Made by a program: the position numbers and the translations under genes. The notes under the pieces were generated by a model that worked only from the letters and a program-made list of their open reading frames with translations, ran no database searches and was not told where the DNA came from. Positions 16,611-24,948 of a DNA stretch of 64,000 nucleotides are shown one piece after another; position 1 is the stretch's first letter, and every line of letters starts with the position of its first letter. The stretch covers positions 1,550,001-1,614,000 of the forward strand of contig NZ_CP128362.1 of assembly GCF_034274695.1 (NCBI RefSeq), in the 5' to 3' direction. Source of the stretch: Chitinophaga sp. LS1. GTDB lineage: Bacteria; Bacteroidota; Bacteroidia; Chitinophagales; Chitinophagaceae.

Positions 16611-17552
16611 TTAAAACTTCGCTGAAAAACCAACGCCTATGACCTCTTTGACCTGCAGCCGGGGTCCCAATACACCTGTTTTGGGATTCACAAAGGACTT
16701 CACGTCATCGTCATAGATCATATCAAGTGATATTACTGCTGAGATATGTTTATTCACCGCCAGGTTGAGCGAATTGGTCATATACAGATCCACGTTTTGC
16801 GGATTGTTCCGATAATTGGAGTAGAGATCTAATCTGCCCTTGTACACAATCCCTTTGGCCAGTGACTGTACGGTATTGATAGTCAGGTAAGCACCAAATT
16901 CAGATTTGATATGCTTGCCGGTATCTACTCCAAATGAGCCCTGGGATGCCAGATAGTCGTCCATCACAAATACATAACGGCCGGTAACAGGAGAGAAGAA
17001 GATCGAAAACTGGTCGGTCGGCTTATAGTCAATACCCGGAGAAAGCACTAAATAAGCAGGTGCGAAGAACCTGGATGACAAAGTCTTGGAAGTATCCGTA
17101 TACAGGTAACCATCAGTAAACTGACTACGAAGATCCACCAACCCTGACAGGTAAAAGTTTTTACCAATGTCATAACCATATTTGGAGGTTATGGAAAGCA
17201 GGTCATCGCTCTTACGGCCACCAAGGCTGGTCGTATTTACATAACCGTATGCAAGGTTCAGTACGTTGTCCCAGCTATGCTTCCCCTTTTTGTAAAAGGC
17301 AAACGCACTCAGGGAAGAGGCAACGGAGAAAGAGAACTTATCACCACCCGCAGCCCAATTGGTCAAAGATCCCTGGTTTACGTTCAGGTTGAACATGCCT
17401 CCTTTTTTCCAAACTTTGTTAGTAGTGTCACTGGCGTCTTTCTTAATTTTCCCGCTGGCTTCTTCGCGGGATGTTTTCATCCAGTCGTCCTGTGCATGCA
17501 GGACACCGAATGTGCATACCAGTACAAGGACTGTCAAAAAGGATCTTCTCAT
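16611..17552 (-). CDS. DUF3078 domain outer membrane protein
   Basis: 313 residues from ATG 17552, where the signal peptide begins (MRRSFLTVLVLVCTFGVLHAQ). The extended frame to 17645 adds 31 non-signal residues and is rejected. DUF3078 features: GMFNLNVNQGSLTNWAAGGD near the mature N-terminus, then alternating strands (NVLNLAYGYVN, KYGYDIGKNFYLSGLVDLRSQF, FFAPAYLVLSPGIDYKPTD, FSIFFSPVTGRYVFV) and a final aromatic strand ending FSAKF. It is probably a small outer membrane barrel of unknown function. It is not obviously linked to scpA functionally. Confidence 0.85.
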   Translation of the reverse strand: MRRSFLTVLVLVCTFGVLHAQDDWMKTSREEASGKIKKDASDTTNKVWKKGGMFNLNVNQGSLTNWAAGGDKFSFSVASSLSAFAFYKKGKHSWDNVLNLAYGYVNTTSLGGRKSDDLLSITSKYGYDIGKNFYLSGLVDLRSQFTDGYLYTDTSKTLSSRFFAPAYLVLSPGIDYKPTDQFSIFFSPVTGRYVFVMDDYLASQGSFGVDTGKHIKSEFGAYLTINTVQSLAKGIVYKGRLDLYSNYRNNPQNVDLYMTNSLNLAVNKHISAVISLDMIYDDDVKSFVNPKTGVLGPRLQVKEVIGVGFSAKF

Positions 17553-17718
17553 TACAATTTGTGGTTTAAATGCGGGGGTCAGCAGACAGTGAGACCTGTA
17601 CAGCAGCTTACGAACCGCCTTGAATAAAATGTTCTTAAGCTGCAAAAATAATCAACTCTATAAAAAGCTACAAGGGGTCACCTATGGCAACCCCTTGTTT
17701 ATTTACTTTTACGAGTAA

Positions 17719-18159
17719 TTATCTTTTTTTCAGTTCGTCTCTGATTTCCATCAGCAACTTCTCCTGTGGAGTAGGTTCTGGTGGTGCCGCTGGTATAGCT
17801 GGCGCTTCTTCTTTCTTCCTGGTCAGGGCATTGATCCCTTTTACCAGCAGGAAGATACAGAAAGCGATGATAACAAATTCTATGACAGACTGGATAAAGA
17901 GACCATAAGATAATACCGGGGCACCGGCTTCTTTTGCTTTGGCAAGTGATTCAAAACTACTGCCCTTACTCTCATTCAGTAGCCAGTATTTTTCTTTGAA
18001 ATCCACTTTACCAGTCAGCATACCCAGGATGGGCATGAAGATGTTATCGACCAGTGCTGATACAATCTTTCCGAAGGCAGCACCGATGATCACACCGACT
18101 GCGAGGTCAATTACGTTTCCTTTGGTAGCAAAATCTCTAAACTCTTTAAAGAATCCCAT
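17719..18159 (-). CDS. mscL: Large-conductance mechanosensitive channel
   Basis: 146 residues from ATG 18159; the longer frame to 18315 runs through an intergenic hairpin and overlaps the next gene, so it is rejected. First membrane helix [21 protein letters not shown] with the conserved gate glycines, [12 protein letters not shown], periplasmic loop, second helix [16 protein letters not shown], and a cytoplasmic tail [18 protein letters not shown] matching MscL. The protein opens under membrane tension to release solutes during osmotic downshock. The periplasmic loop is somewhat longer than in E. coli. Confidence 0.95.
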   Translation of the reverse strand: MGFFKEFRDFATKGNVIDLAVGVIIGAAFGKIVSALVDNIFMPILGMLTGKVDFKEKYWLLNESKGSSFESLAKAKEAGAPVLSYGLFIQSVIEFVIIAFCIFLLVKGINALTRKKEEAPAIPAAPPEPTPQEKLLMEIRDELKKR

Positions 18160-18231
18160 ATAACAACTTTTTTGGTGACACGAACAAATTTGCAGGGCCA
18201 AGATAATATAATCCCTTTTAAAGACAATCTC

Positions 18232-18274
18232 AAAATCTACCGGAAGCTTGCTACGCAAGCTTCCGGTAGATTTT
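18232..18274 (-). terminator. Long hairpin, probable terminator of the PPK2 gene
   Basis: Perfect 20-bp arms 18232-18251 and 18255-18274, loop TAC, with terminal A/T runs inside the arms. On the minus strand the hairpin lies 38 bp after the PPK2 stop codon. Confidence 0.75.
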
Positions 18275-18311
18275 TGCCTGACAGCTGCGCTGAGCTTTGT
18301 AAATAAAAAAA

Positions 18312-19058
18312 TCAATCCTTCAATGCAGGATATTTCATTTTTAATGCCAGCAGTGTATCCCTTAACGTTTTTGCTACTATGTATTCTTTATACCAGTTAT
18401 CATCAGCAGGCACAATGATCCACGGTACTTCATCACAATGTGCAAATACATCTTCATATGCCTTCCTGTACTTCTTCCAGAACTTCGCTTCTATCAGATC
18501 TCCTTTATTGTACTTCCACATCTTTTTAGGATTCGTAGTCCGCTCTTCCAAACGCGTAGCCTGCTCTTCGGGCGATACATGGAGATAGAACTTCAGAATA
18601 GTCGTATTACCATGATCCGTCAGTAATCTTTCAAAATCATTGATAGCAGCCATCCGTTTTACAATCGTTTTTTCATTCACCCATTTATGCACTCTCTGTA
18701 CTAATACATCTTCATAATGAGAACGATTGAAAACCATAATCATACCTTTAGATGGGGCATGCTGATGTACACGCCATAGAAAATCATGATCCAGTTCCTG
18801 CTCAGTAGGCACTTTAAACGCCCTCACATCTACCCCTTCAGGATTCATCGTACTCATCACGGAACGGATAGCGCCATCTTTGCCACTCGCATCCATTCCC
18901 TGCAAAATAATGAGGATAGCATGTTTATGTTCGGCATAGAGCAGGTTCTGTAACTCATCCAGCTCAGTTCTTATCTGGGCAGTCAGGGCCTGGGCCTTTT
19001 CTTTATCCAGCTTTTTGGGAGCTATGGTACTGATATCTGCCAGTTTTATCTTACTCAT
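18312..19058 (-). CDS. Polyphosphate kinase 2 family phosphotransferase
   Basis: 248 residues, single PPK2 domain. Walker [10 protein letters not shown] at 54-62, Walker B-type FNRSHYEDV at 110-118, lid region [19 protein letters not shown], and the acidic [10 protein letters not shown] motif near the end. PPK2 enzymes phosphorylate nucleoside mono- or diphosphates using polyphosphate. The size and pattern fit the short, class II/III-type proteins usually annotated PPK2 family polyphosphate:nucleotide phosphotransferase. The exact nucleotide preference cannot be read. Confidence 0.92.
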   Translation of the reverse strand: MSKIKLADISTIAPKKLDKEKAQALTAQIRTELDELQNLLYAEHKHAILIILQGMDASGKDGAIRSVMSTMNPEGVDVRAFKVPTEQELDHDFLWRVHQHAPSKGMIMVFNRSHYEDVLVQRVHKWVNEKTIVKRMAAINDFERLLTDHGNTTILKFYLHVSPEEQATRLEERTTNPKKMWKYNKGDLIEAKFWKKYRKAYEDVFAHCDEVPWIIVPADDNWYKEYIVAKTLRDTLLALKMKYPALKD

Positions 19059-19149
19059 TCGCGTAGCATTTCTTCCTAGTGTAACAAAATATAAACCGAA
19101 GTGTTCTCAATTTGCGATCTTTGGTTGGCCATTCTAAAAATCTAAAAAC

Positions 19150-20013
19150 GTGAGCCAACGAACACTCAACTGGGGGATATTTCTCCTCCTTTCCCTCACC
19201 TGGGGCAGTTCCTTCATTCTCATGAAACTGGGTATGGAGCAGTTATCGCCCTGGCAGGTAGCCAGCCTCCGCATGCTATGTGCAGGCATTTCATTATCAC
19301 CTTTCTTTTTCCGCTTTATCCACCAGATACCTGTGAAAAAGCTACCCCTGATTTTTCTGTCAGGTTTATTAGGCAATTTCATACCTGCCTTCCTCTTCTG
19401 TATTGCCGAAATGCAGGTAGACAGCGGTCTGGCCGGGATCCTAAACGGATTCACCCCACTTATGACCTTAGTGACAGGGGTTTTGCTGTTTAATAATGCG
19501 ATCATCAAGCGCCAGCTACTGGGTATCAGTGCCGGGCTAATAGGGGTCGTATTGTTATTTGCCTCTCAAGGAATCAGCACGAGTTATTGGTACTATGGCC
19601 TGTGGATACTTGTAGCCACTGTATGCTATGGTACGAATATCAACCTGGTTCGCAGGCACCTGAAGGATTATTCATCCGTACAGGTGAGTGCTATCTCCCT
19701 GGGATTCTGTGCCATCTTAGCTTTGCCGGTATTGCTGTACACACATTTTTTTGCACTGCTGAATGGCCCCGCTGTTCCATGGACCTCAATCGGTGCAGCA
19801 GCTACACTAGGCATACTCGGTAGTGGTATTGCGACCGTCCTGTTTTACTTCCTGATCAGCAGAACAGGGGCTATGTTCGCCAGTATGGTAACATATGCAT
19901 TGCCCATTGTGGCGCTGGGCTGGGGTTTTCTGGCCGGAGAGCACATTACGGTCTTACAGATATTAAGTCTTGGGATCATCTTAGGTGGTGTATACCTTGT
20001 AAACAGAAAATAA
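19150..20013 (+). CDS. EamA/DMT-family transporter
   Basis: 287 residues starting at GTG 19150 (no better ATG; the first helix begins directly). Ten hydrophobic segments in two EamA repeats: the first with LTWGSSFILMKLGMEQLSPWQVASLRML, the second with LVATVCYGTNINLVRRHLKDYSSVQVSA and the terminal YALPIVALGWGFLAGEHITVLQILSLGIILGGVYLVNR. The family exports or imports small metabolites (amino acids, nucleotide precursors); substrate unknown. It is convergent with frr. Confidence 0.9.
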   Translation: MSQRTLNWGIFLLLSLTWGSSFILMKLGMEQLSPWQVASLRMLCAGISLSPFFFRFIHQIPVKKLPLIFLSGLLGNFIPAFLFCIAEMQVDSGLAGILNGFTPLMTLVTGVLLFNNAIIKRQLLGISAGLIGVVLLFASQGISTSYWYYGLWILVATVCYGTNINLVRRHLKDYSSVQVSAISLGFCAILALPVLLYTHFFALLNGPAVPWTSIGAAATLGILGSGIATVLFYFLISRTGAMFASMVTYALPIVALGWGFLAGEHITVLQILSLGIILGGVYLVNRK

Positions 20014-20070
20014 TTAAAGGGGGGATTGATTCGCTATAAATGAACCCCGGCTTCATCAAGGTATCCAAAA

Positions 20071-20110
20071 GAAAAGAGCGTGTATCAAAATTTTGATACA
20101 CGCTCTTTTC
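20071..20110. terminator. Loop-less 20-bp palindrome between convergent genes
   Basis: Arms 20071-20090 and 20091-20110 are perfect complements (GAAAAGAGCGTGTATCAAAA and its reverse complement). It can act as a bidirectional terminator for the EamA gene and frr through its A/T-rich ends. Confidence 0.75.
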
Positions 20111-20132
20111 TAAATATAAGCTTGACAACCAT

Positions 20133-20696
20133 TTAGATCGCCATAATCTCTTTTTCTTTCTGTGCACAGTGCTTATCAACCAGTTCGATAAATTTATTGG
20201 TCAATGCCTGTACTTCGGCTTCTGCATCTTTTGCAGTATCCTCGCTCAGGCCGTCTTTCTGCAATTTCTTAATGGCTTCGATCGCATCACGACGGATATT
20301 TCTGATAGACACTTTACCATGTTCACCTTCACCAGCTGCTCTCTTTACAAATTCCCTTCTTCTTTCTTCTGTCAGAGGAGGTAGGAACATTCTAATGATG
20401 ATACCATCGTTCTGTGGGTTAATACCGATATTGGAAGCAATGATAGCCCTTTCAATCGGCTGAAGCATATTTTTTTCCCAAGGCTGAATAGTCAGGGTAC
20501 GCGCGTCAGCCACATTGATATTGGCAACCTGGGAGAGCGGGGTAGAAGAACCATAGTAATCTACGGAAATCCCATCCAGAATAGCGGGAGTTGCTTTTCC
20601 AGCTCTGATCCTGGACAACTCCAGCTCAAGGTGAGCGATCGCCTTTTGCATGGATTCGCTGGCATCGTCCATGATTAAGTTTAGATCATCTTGCAT
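20133..20696 (-). CDS. frr: Ribosome recycling factor
   Basis: 187 residues from ATG 20696. RRF signature throughout: helix I with MQKAIAHLELELSRIRAGKATPAIL, domain II GISVDYYGSSTPLSQVANINVADARTLTIQPWEK, IGINPQNDGIIIRMFLPPLTEERRREFVK, and the C-terminal helix ending KEKEIMAI. It splits post-termination ribosomes with EF-G. The longer frame to 20723 adds nine residues and is not supported. pyrH, its frequent neighbour, is absent; the next upstream gene (minus) is a sugar-phosphate transferase. Confidence 0.97.
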   Translation of the reverse strand: MQDDLNLIMDDASESMQKAIAHLELELSRIRAGKATPAILDGISVDYYGSSTPLSQVANINVADARTLTIQPWEKNMLQPIERAIIASNIGINPQNDGIIIRMFLPPLTEERRREFVKRAAGEGEHGKVSIRNIRRDAIEAIKKLQKDGLSEDTAKDAEAEVQALTNKFIELVDKHCAQKEKEIMAI

Positions 20697-20854
20697 AGCA
20701 AACAAATAATTAAGTGCGTGCAAACCTACAGGAATTATCTGAGATTTTGAAGCCGGGATATGATAGAAATTGAATATAAGGGAAGCGGGGTGGACAATTG
20801 TAAGACTGCCGGCCCCTTCATACGGGAAAGTGAGACCTGTAAAACATCCCAGGA

Positions 20855-22003
20855 TTATTTATCCTGTAAAATTCCTTTTGGATTAACTCTGATTACCGAT
20901 TTCGGCATCACCTCTACCACTGCTTTGGCATCATTGACTGTTGCAATGGTAACCTTGTGCAGCATGTTTTCTTTTCTCCTCTTAGCCTGGTAAAGTACAC
21001 CAGTGAGGATCAATGAGGAGCCAATCATACTACCCAGTAACCAGCCAGTACCAATATGTTGGAAATAAAATGCAAAAGCTATGTAAGCAGCATTTACCCC
21101 TACACATACCAGGGTAACCTGGCGGTGGTTGAGGTTCAATGCCAGCAGGTAGTGATGCAGGTGGTTACGGTCCGCCGCAAACGGAGAACGGCCATGTAGC
21201 ATTCTCACTGCAAATACCCGCAACGTATCGAACAGTGGCAGGATCAGGATAGCAATCGCTACCGCAGGCACAGATTCTACAGGCAGCTTGCCCGCAGGAT
21301 TGCCCGCCACTTCGATGAACTTAATAGTCAGGATGGCATTCACCAGACCCACCATTAGTGAACCAGTATCGCCCATGAAAATCCTGGCAGGAGAAATATT
21401 GTAAATCAGGAAAGCAGCTAAGCCACCTGCCATTGAAAAACCTAATACAGCATATACCAGTTGTCCGGTATAGAGGAAATATGTACCCAACACACCAGAA
21501 ACCAGCATGCCTACACTACCAGCGAGGCCATCTACACCATCAATCAGGTTGAAGGCATTGATCACCACCAGGAATGTAAAGTAAGTGAGCAGCAGGCTAA
21601 AGTGTGGAGGCAGGGCGTTGAAACCCATGAAACCATACATACTGCTGATCTGTAAATTACTAAGATAAATTACTGCAAAAGAAGCCATTAACTGGCCTAT
21701 GAGTTTCTTTAAAGGGGTAAGGCCTACAATGTCATCCTTCATTCCAACCATAAAAATCACGAAGAACGCAGCCACCATATATTGATATGGGGAATCAGCC
21801 AACGCAGGTACGCAAACCGACGTGGCAACAATGAATCCTGAAAAAAACGCAATTCCTCCTAAAGTTGGAATCCGTGACTTGTGAGATTTCCTTTCGTCCG
21901 GTTCGTCATATAAATGCTTCAGTTCTGCGACCCGGATTAACACGGGAATAGCGAAGTAGGTAATAACGAAACTTAGGACAGTAGCTATTAAAACATTCTC
22001 CAT
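20855..22003 (-). CDS. MraY-family undecaprenyl-phosphate sugar-1-phosphate transferase (WecA/TagO-like)
   Basis: 382 residues from ATG 22003 (an upstream in-frame start at 22045 adds 14 residues). About eleven membrane spans. Catalytic landmarks: DEPDERKSHKSRIPTLGG near the N-terminus, GMKDDIVGLTPLKK (Mg-binding Asp pair), NAFNLIDGVDGLAGSVG, RIFMGDTGSL, and the cytosolic DRNHLHHYLL His motif. It transfers a HexNAc-1-phosphate from a UDP sugar to undecaprenyl phosphate, starting O-antigen, capsule or secondary wall polymer synthesis. It is not MraY itself, since there is no dcw context. Confidence 0.92.
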   Translation of the reverse strand: MENVLIATVLSFVITYFAIPVLIRVAELKHLYDEPDERKSHKSRIPTLGGIAFFSGFIVATSVCVPALADSPYQYMVAAFFVIFMVGMKDDIVGLTPLKKLIGQLMASFAVIYLSNLQISSMYGFMGFNALPPHFSLLLTYFTFLVVINAFNLIDGVDGLAGSVGMLVSGVLGTYFLYTGQLVYAVLGFSMAGGLAAFLIYNISPARIFMGDTGSLMVGLVNAILTIKFIEVAGNPAGKLPVESVPAVAIAILILPLFDTLRVFAVRMLHGRSPFAADRNHLHHYLLALNLNHRQVTLVCVGVNAAYIAFAFYFQHIGTGWLLGSMIGSSLILTGVLYQAKRRKENMLHKVTIATVNDAKAVVEVMPKSVIRVNPKGILQDK

Positions 22004-22204
22004 TTGGGATGGGACTTGGTCTATGTACAAAGATATTAATTTCAATCAAATGTGTATCACCTTATCTGAAAATATCCCCGATTACAGGGATGACAAATCC
22101 AGGTTACCGGATCATAAAGTTAAAATGAGGGGAAATAGGCAAGATTATGTGCAATTGTATTTAAATTCTATTATTTTCGCCTGATCAAAAAATTTGCAAG
22201 TATT

Positions 22205-23041
22205 ATGCCACAGTTGAAAGATATAGCTACACAAATCAGAAGGGATATCGTTCGCATGGTGCATGGCTGCCAGAGTGGCCATCCAGGCGGTTCATTAGGT
22301 TGTGCTGATTTTTTCACAGCCCTGTATTTTAAGGTGATGCAGCACAAGCCACAACCTTTCGAAATGGACGGAGGTGATCAGGATCTGTTCTTTTTATCAA
22401 ATGGCCATATCTCGCCGGTATTTTACAGTGCATTGGCCCGTTCGGGTTATTTTGAGGTGTCAGAACTGGCTACATTCCGTCAGTTGAATTCCCGTGTACA
22501 GGGTCACCCTACTACTCACGAAGGTTTGCCTGGTATACGTATGGCATCAGGTTCTCTGGGTCAGGGTTTGAGTGTGGCGATTGGTGCTGCGCTGACTAAG
22601 AAACTGAATAATGATGACCGTATTGTATTCTCTCTGCATGGTGATGGTGAGTTGGAAGAAGGTCAGAACTGGGAAGCAATTATGTTTGCTCCTCATCATA
22701 AAGTGGATAATCTGATCGCAACTGTGGATTGGAATGGACAGCAGATTGATGGTACTGTTGAGGCGGTAGCAGGATTGGGTGACCTGGAAGCGAAGTTTGC
22801 AGCTTTTGGATGGACAGTGTTGCATATGAATGGAAATGATATGGATGAGGTGGTTGCTACATTGGAAAAGGCAGTAGGTATGACCGGACAGGGTAAGCCG
22901 ATTGTGATTTTGATGAAGACAATTATGGGTGCCGGGGTTGATTTTATGGAAGGGCATCATGAGTGGCATGGTATTGCGCCGAATGATGAGCAGTTGAAGA
23001 GTGCGTTGGGACAGTTGCCAGAGACGTTGGGAGATTATTAA
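22205..23041 (+). CDS. Transketolase, N-terminal (thiamine-binding) subunit
   Basis: 278 residues covering only the PP domain of transketolase. GHPGGSLGCADF near residue 25, GHISP at 67-71, GLPGIRMASGSLGQGLS, and the ThDP motif GDGELEEGQNWEA (146-158) with DWN at 175-177. It ends with a normal stop, so this is a split transketolase half and not a truncation. The C-terminal Pyr-domain subunit usually follows immediately, but here the next gene is a convergent permease. The partner must lie elsewhere. It works in the non-oxidative pentose phosphate pathway. Confidence 0.93.
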   Translation: MPQLKDIATQIRRDIVRMVHGCQSGHPGGSLGCADFFTALYFKVMQHKPQPFEMDGGDQDLFFLSNGHISPVFYSALARSGYFEVSELATFRQLNSRVQGHPTTHEGLPGIRMASGSLGQGLSVAIGAALTKKLNNDDRIVFSLHGDGELEEGQNWEAIMFAPHHKVDNLIATVDWNGQQIDGTVEAVAGLGDLEAKFAAFGWTVLHMNGNDMDEVVATLEKAVGMTGQGKPIVILMKTIMGAGVDFMEGHHEWHGIAPNDEQLKSALGQLPETLGDY

Positions 23042-23065
23042 TAGAATAATAAGCGAAAAGAATTC

Positions 23066-23107
23066 AAAAAAATGGGCAGATCACTTCGTGATTTGCCCAT
23101 TTTTTTT
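23066..23107 (+). terminator. Terminator after transketolase N subunit
   Basis: 19-bp stem with loop TTC (arms 23066-23084 and 23088-23106, one G-U pair), A-tract on the left and eight T on the right; likely bidirectional. Confidence 0.88.
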
Positions 23108-23113
23108 GTGGCC

Positions 23114-23175
23114 GGATTAAGCTTCGGCGTTAGCAGTAGCTTAATCCTTTATTAGCTGGCGCCGAAGCTTAATCC
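23114..23175. repeat. Inverted repeat with a nested third copy
   Basis: Arms GGATTAAGCTTCGGCG (23114-23129) and its complement (23160-23175). The loop carries another AGCTTAATCC (23138-23147) that could pair with the left arm instead, giving two mutually exclusive hairpins. It lies just before the convergent permease gene end. Confidence 0.75.
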
Positions 23176-23184
23176 TGAAGCATT

Positions 23185-24411
23185 TTAGGTAGCCTTTAGC
23201 GCTACATGTTGCCGCCCCGCTCTCCTTGCCGGATACCAGCTGGCAGCTAATCCAATTACAACTATCGTAATACTTACCAGTACAAAATCACTCAAATGCA
23301 TACTCACCGGGTACGCAGGTACTAAAAATGATTGCCCCTGCAATTTGATCAACCCAAACTTATCCTGTAGTATACAGAAGATAATACTGATTGTAAAACC
23401 TATTCCGGTACCGATCCCCGCAATAATCAATCCCTCCATAAGGAAGATGCGGGTAATGAGGCTACTCCTGGCTCCCATAGCCTTCAGAATCGTGATGTCT
23501 TTCTGCTTTTCCATAACCAGCATATAGAGTGAACCAATCATGTTGAAAGCAGCGATCACCATTATAAATGACATGATCACATATACCGCCCACTTCTCCG
23601 TCTGCATAATCGCATACAGCGCCTGGTTCTGTTCATATCTTGTCTGTATCAGGTAGCCATCTCCCAATAGCTGCTTCAGCCTTGCCTTCAGATCATTATC
23701 ATTCACACCGGACTTAGCACCTACTTCCAATGCCGACATTTCATCTGGTCCCATGCCTAATACCCCTCTCATAAAATCGATATGGGTAATGACATACTTG
23801 CTGTTGAAGTCCTGTTGAATTGCAAAGGAGCCGGAAGGGTAGAGGATACCACTTCCCAGTGCATCTTCAGGTGTAGTTACACTCGTGATATTGCGACGGG
23901 GCAGGTAAACCGTCAGCGGTACAAGGCTTTTTTCTACATCTACCCCCAGCGCCATTTCCAGCTCCAAACCCAATACGGCTCTGTAAGCCAGCTCATCGCC
24001 GGTATCAAAATGACCACGCACCATGCTTTTATTCACAGCCGCTACCTTATTATAATTACTATCTACACCTTTCAGGATAGCGATTGTCTGATCTCCATCT
24101 CCGTATCGCAACACCGCTTTTTCCTCGATCACCTCTGCCATGTTTGCCACACCTTTTACCCCAGCTATCTGCTTAAGCTGTGCAGGTGTAAGATGCAAAG
24201 ATTTCCCTGACGCCGGACTCACCTTTACAGAAGGGTAAAAGGTAGAATATAATGACTTGACCAACCCTTCAAAGCCATTGAATACACTAAGAATAACAAT
24301 CAGGGCAGCCACACCGACTGCAATAGCCGATACGCTCACCCATGCAATAATATTGATGGCATTAGTACTCTTTTTGGCCCTGAAATACCGGGATGCGAAC
24401 TGCCAGATCAT
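23185..24411 (-). CDS. LolC/LolE-like FtsX-family ABC transporter permease
   Basis: 408 residues. N-terminal membrane helix (AINIIAWVSVSAIAVGVAALIVILSVFNGFE), a periplasmic MacB/LolE-like domain to about residue 265, then three spans with the conserved FtsX features ILKAMGARSSLITRIFLMEG and a final helix ending WYPARRAGRQHVALKAT. LolCDE extracts lipoproteins from the inner membrane for outer membrane delivery. The ATPase LolD is not adjacent. It is encoded 17 bp downstream of rbfA, so it is co-transcribed. Confidence 0.9.
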   Translation of the reverse strand: MIWQFASRYFRAKKSTNAINIIAWVSVSAIAVGVAALIVILSVFNGFEGLVKSLYSTFYPSVKVSPASGKSLHLTPAQLKQIAGVKGVANMAEVIEEKAVLRYGDGDQTIAILKGVDSNYNKVAAVNKSMVRGHFDTGDELAYRAVLGLELEMALGVDVEKSLVPLTVYLPRRNITSVTTPEDALGSGILYPSGSFAIQQDFNSKYVITHIDFMRGVLGMGPDEMSALEVGAKSGVNDNDLKARLKQLLGDGYLIQTRYEQNQALYAIMQTEKWAVYVIMSFIMVIAAFNMIGSLYMLVMEKQKDITILKAMGARSSLITRIFLMEGLIIAGIGTGIGFTISIIFCILQDKFGLIKLQGQSFLVPAYPVSMHLSDFVLVSITIVVIGLAASWYPARRAGRQHVALKAT

Positions 24412-24428
24412 ACTTTTAGCTGAAATTC

Positions 24429-24803
24429 CTATTTGTTTTCCTTCCCGGCATCGTCGTCATTAATCTTCCTGAACAGTTCCTCCATCTTGAACACGTAATC
24501 CAACGTGTCATCGAGGAACAGGGTAAGCTCTGGTATACGGCGCAACTGTTTGCCTACACGATTGCCCAGGTCTCTCTTGATCACACCCATCTGTTCTTTG
24601 ATTCTATTGATCATCTCGTGGTTATCCTTGATCTGGAACATGCTCAGGTATACCCTTGCTTCCAGCAGATCCGGGGTGACGCGCACTGCGGAGATGGAGA
24701 TCATTCCTCCGTCTACTACATTGAATCCATGACGCTGGAATATATCACTCAGTTCTTTTTGTAACAGTTGTCCAATTTGTTTCTGTCTCTTGCTTTCCTG
24801 CAT
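24429..24803 (-). CDS. rbfA: Ribosome-binding factor A
   Basis: 124 residues from ATG 24803; the longer frame to 24920 crosses a promoter element. KH-type fold with ESKRQKQIGQLLQKELSDIF, GGMISISAVRVTPDLLEARVYLSMF and the RIPELTLFLDDTLDYVFKMEELF C-terminal region typical of RbfA. It matures the 16S rRNA 5' end in the 30S subunit. It is transcribed together with the lolC/E-like gene and divergent from the ABC exporter. Confidence 0.94.
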   Translation of the reverse strand: MQESKRQKQIGQLLQKELSDIFQRHGFNVVDGGMISISAVRVTPDLLEARVYLSMFQIKDNHEMINRIKEQMGVIKRDLGNRVGKQLRRIPELTLFLDDTLDYVFKMEELFRKINDDDAGKENK

Positions 24804-24899
24804 ATTATACGAATTGTTAATATTGAGAGCTATGTAGTCCAGAGGTAAATCACTATTTAATATTATAGTAACTTGCAGCCCTGTTTCTATACTCTCTGG

Positions 24900-24907
24900 C
24901 AAAGATA
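24900..24907 (-). promoter_or_regulatory. -7 promoter element for rbfA
   Basis: On the minus strand the sequence reads TATCTTTG, an exact TAnnTTTG match about 97 bp before the rbfA ATG. It also supports the shorter rbfA start, since the extended frame would cover it. No good -33 element. Confidence 0.4.
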
Positions 24908-24948
24908 AGGAAACACGCATGCGCGATACGATATAAAATAAAGTAAAG

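Noticed and set aside
12805..19058. Horizontally acquired stress island
   Set aside because: Dps, OsmC, YceI, MscL and PPK2 are common chromosomal genes; no integrase, tRNA border or composition break was seen.
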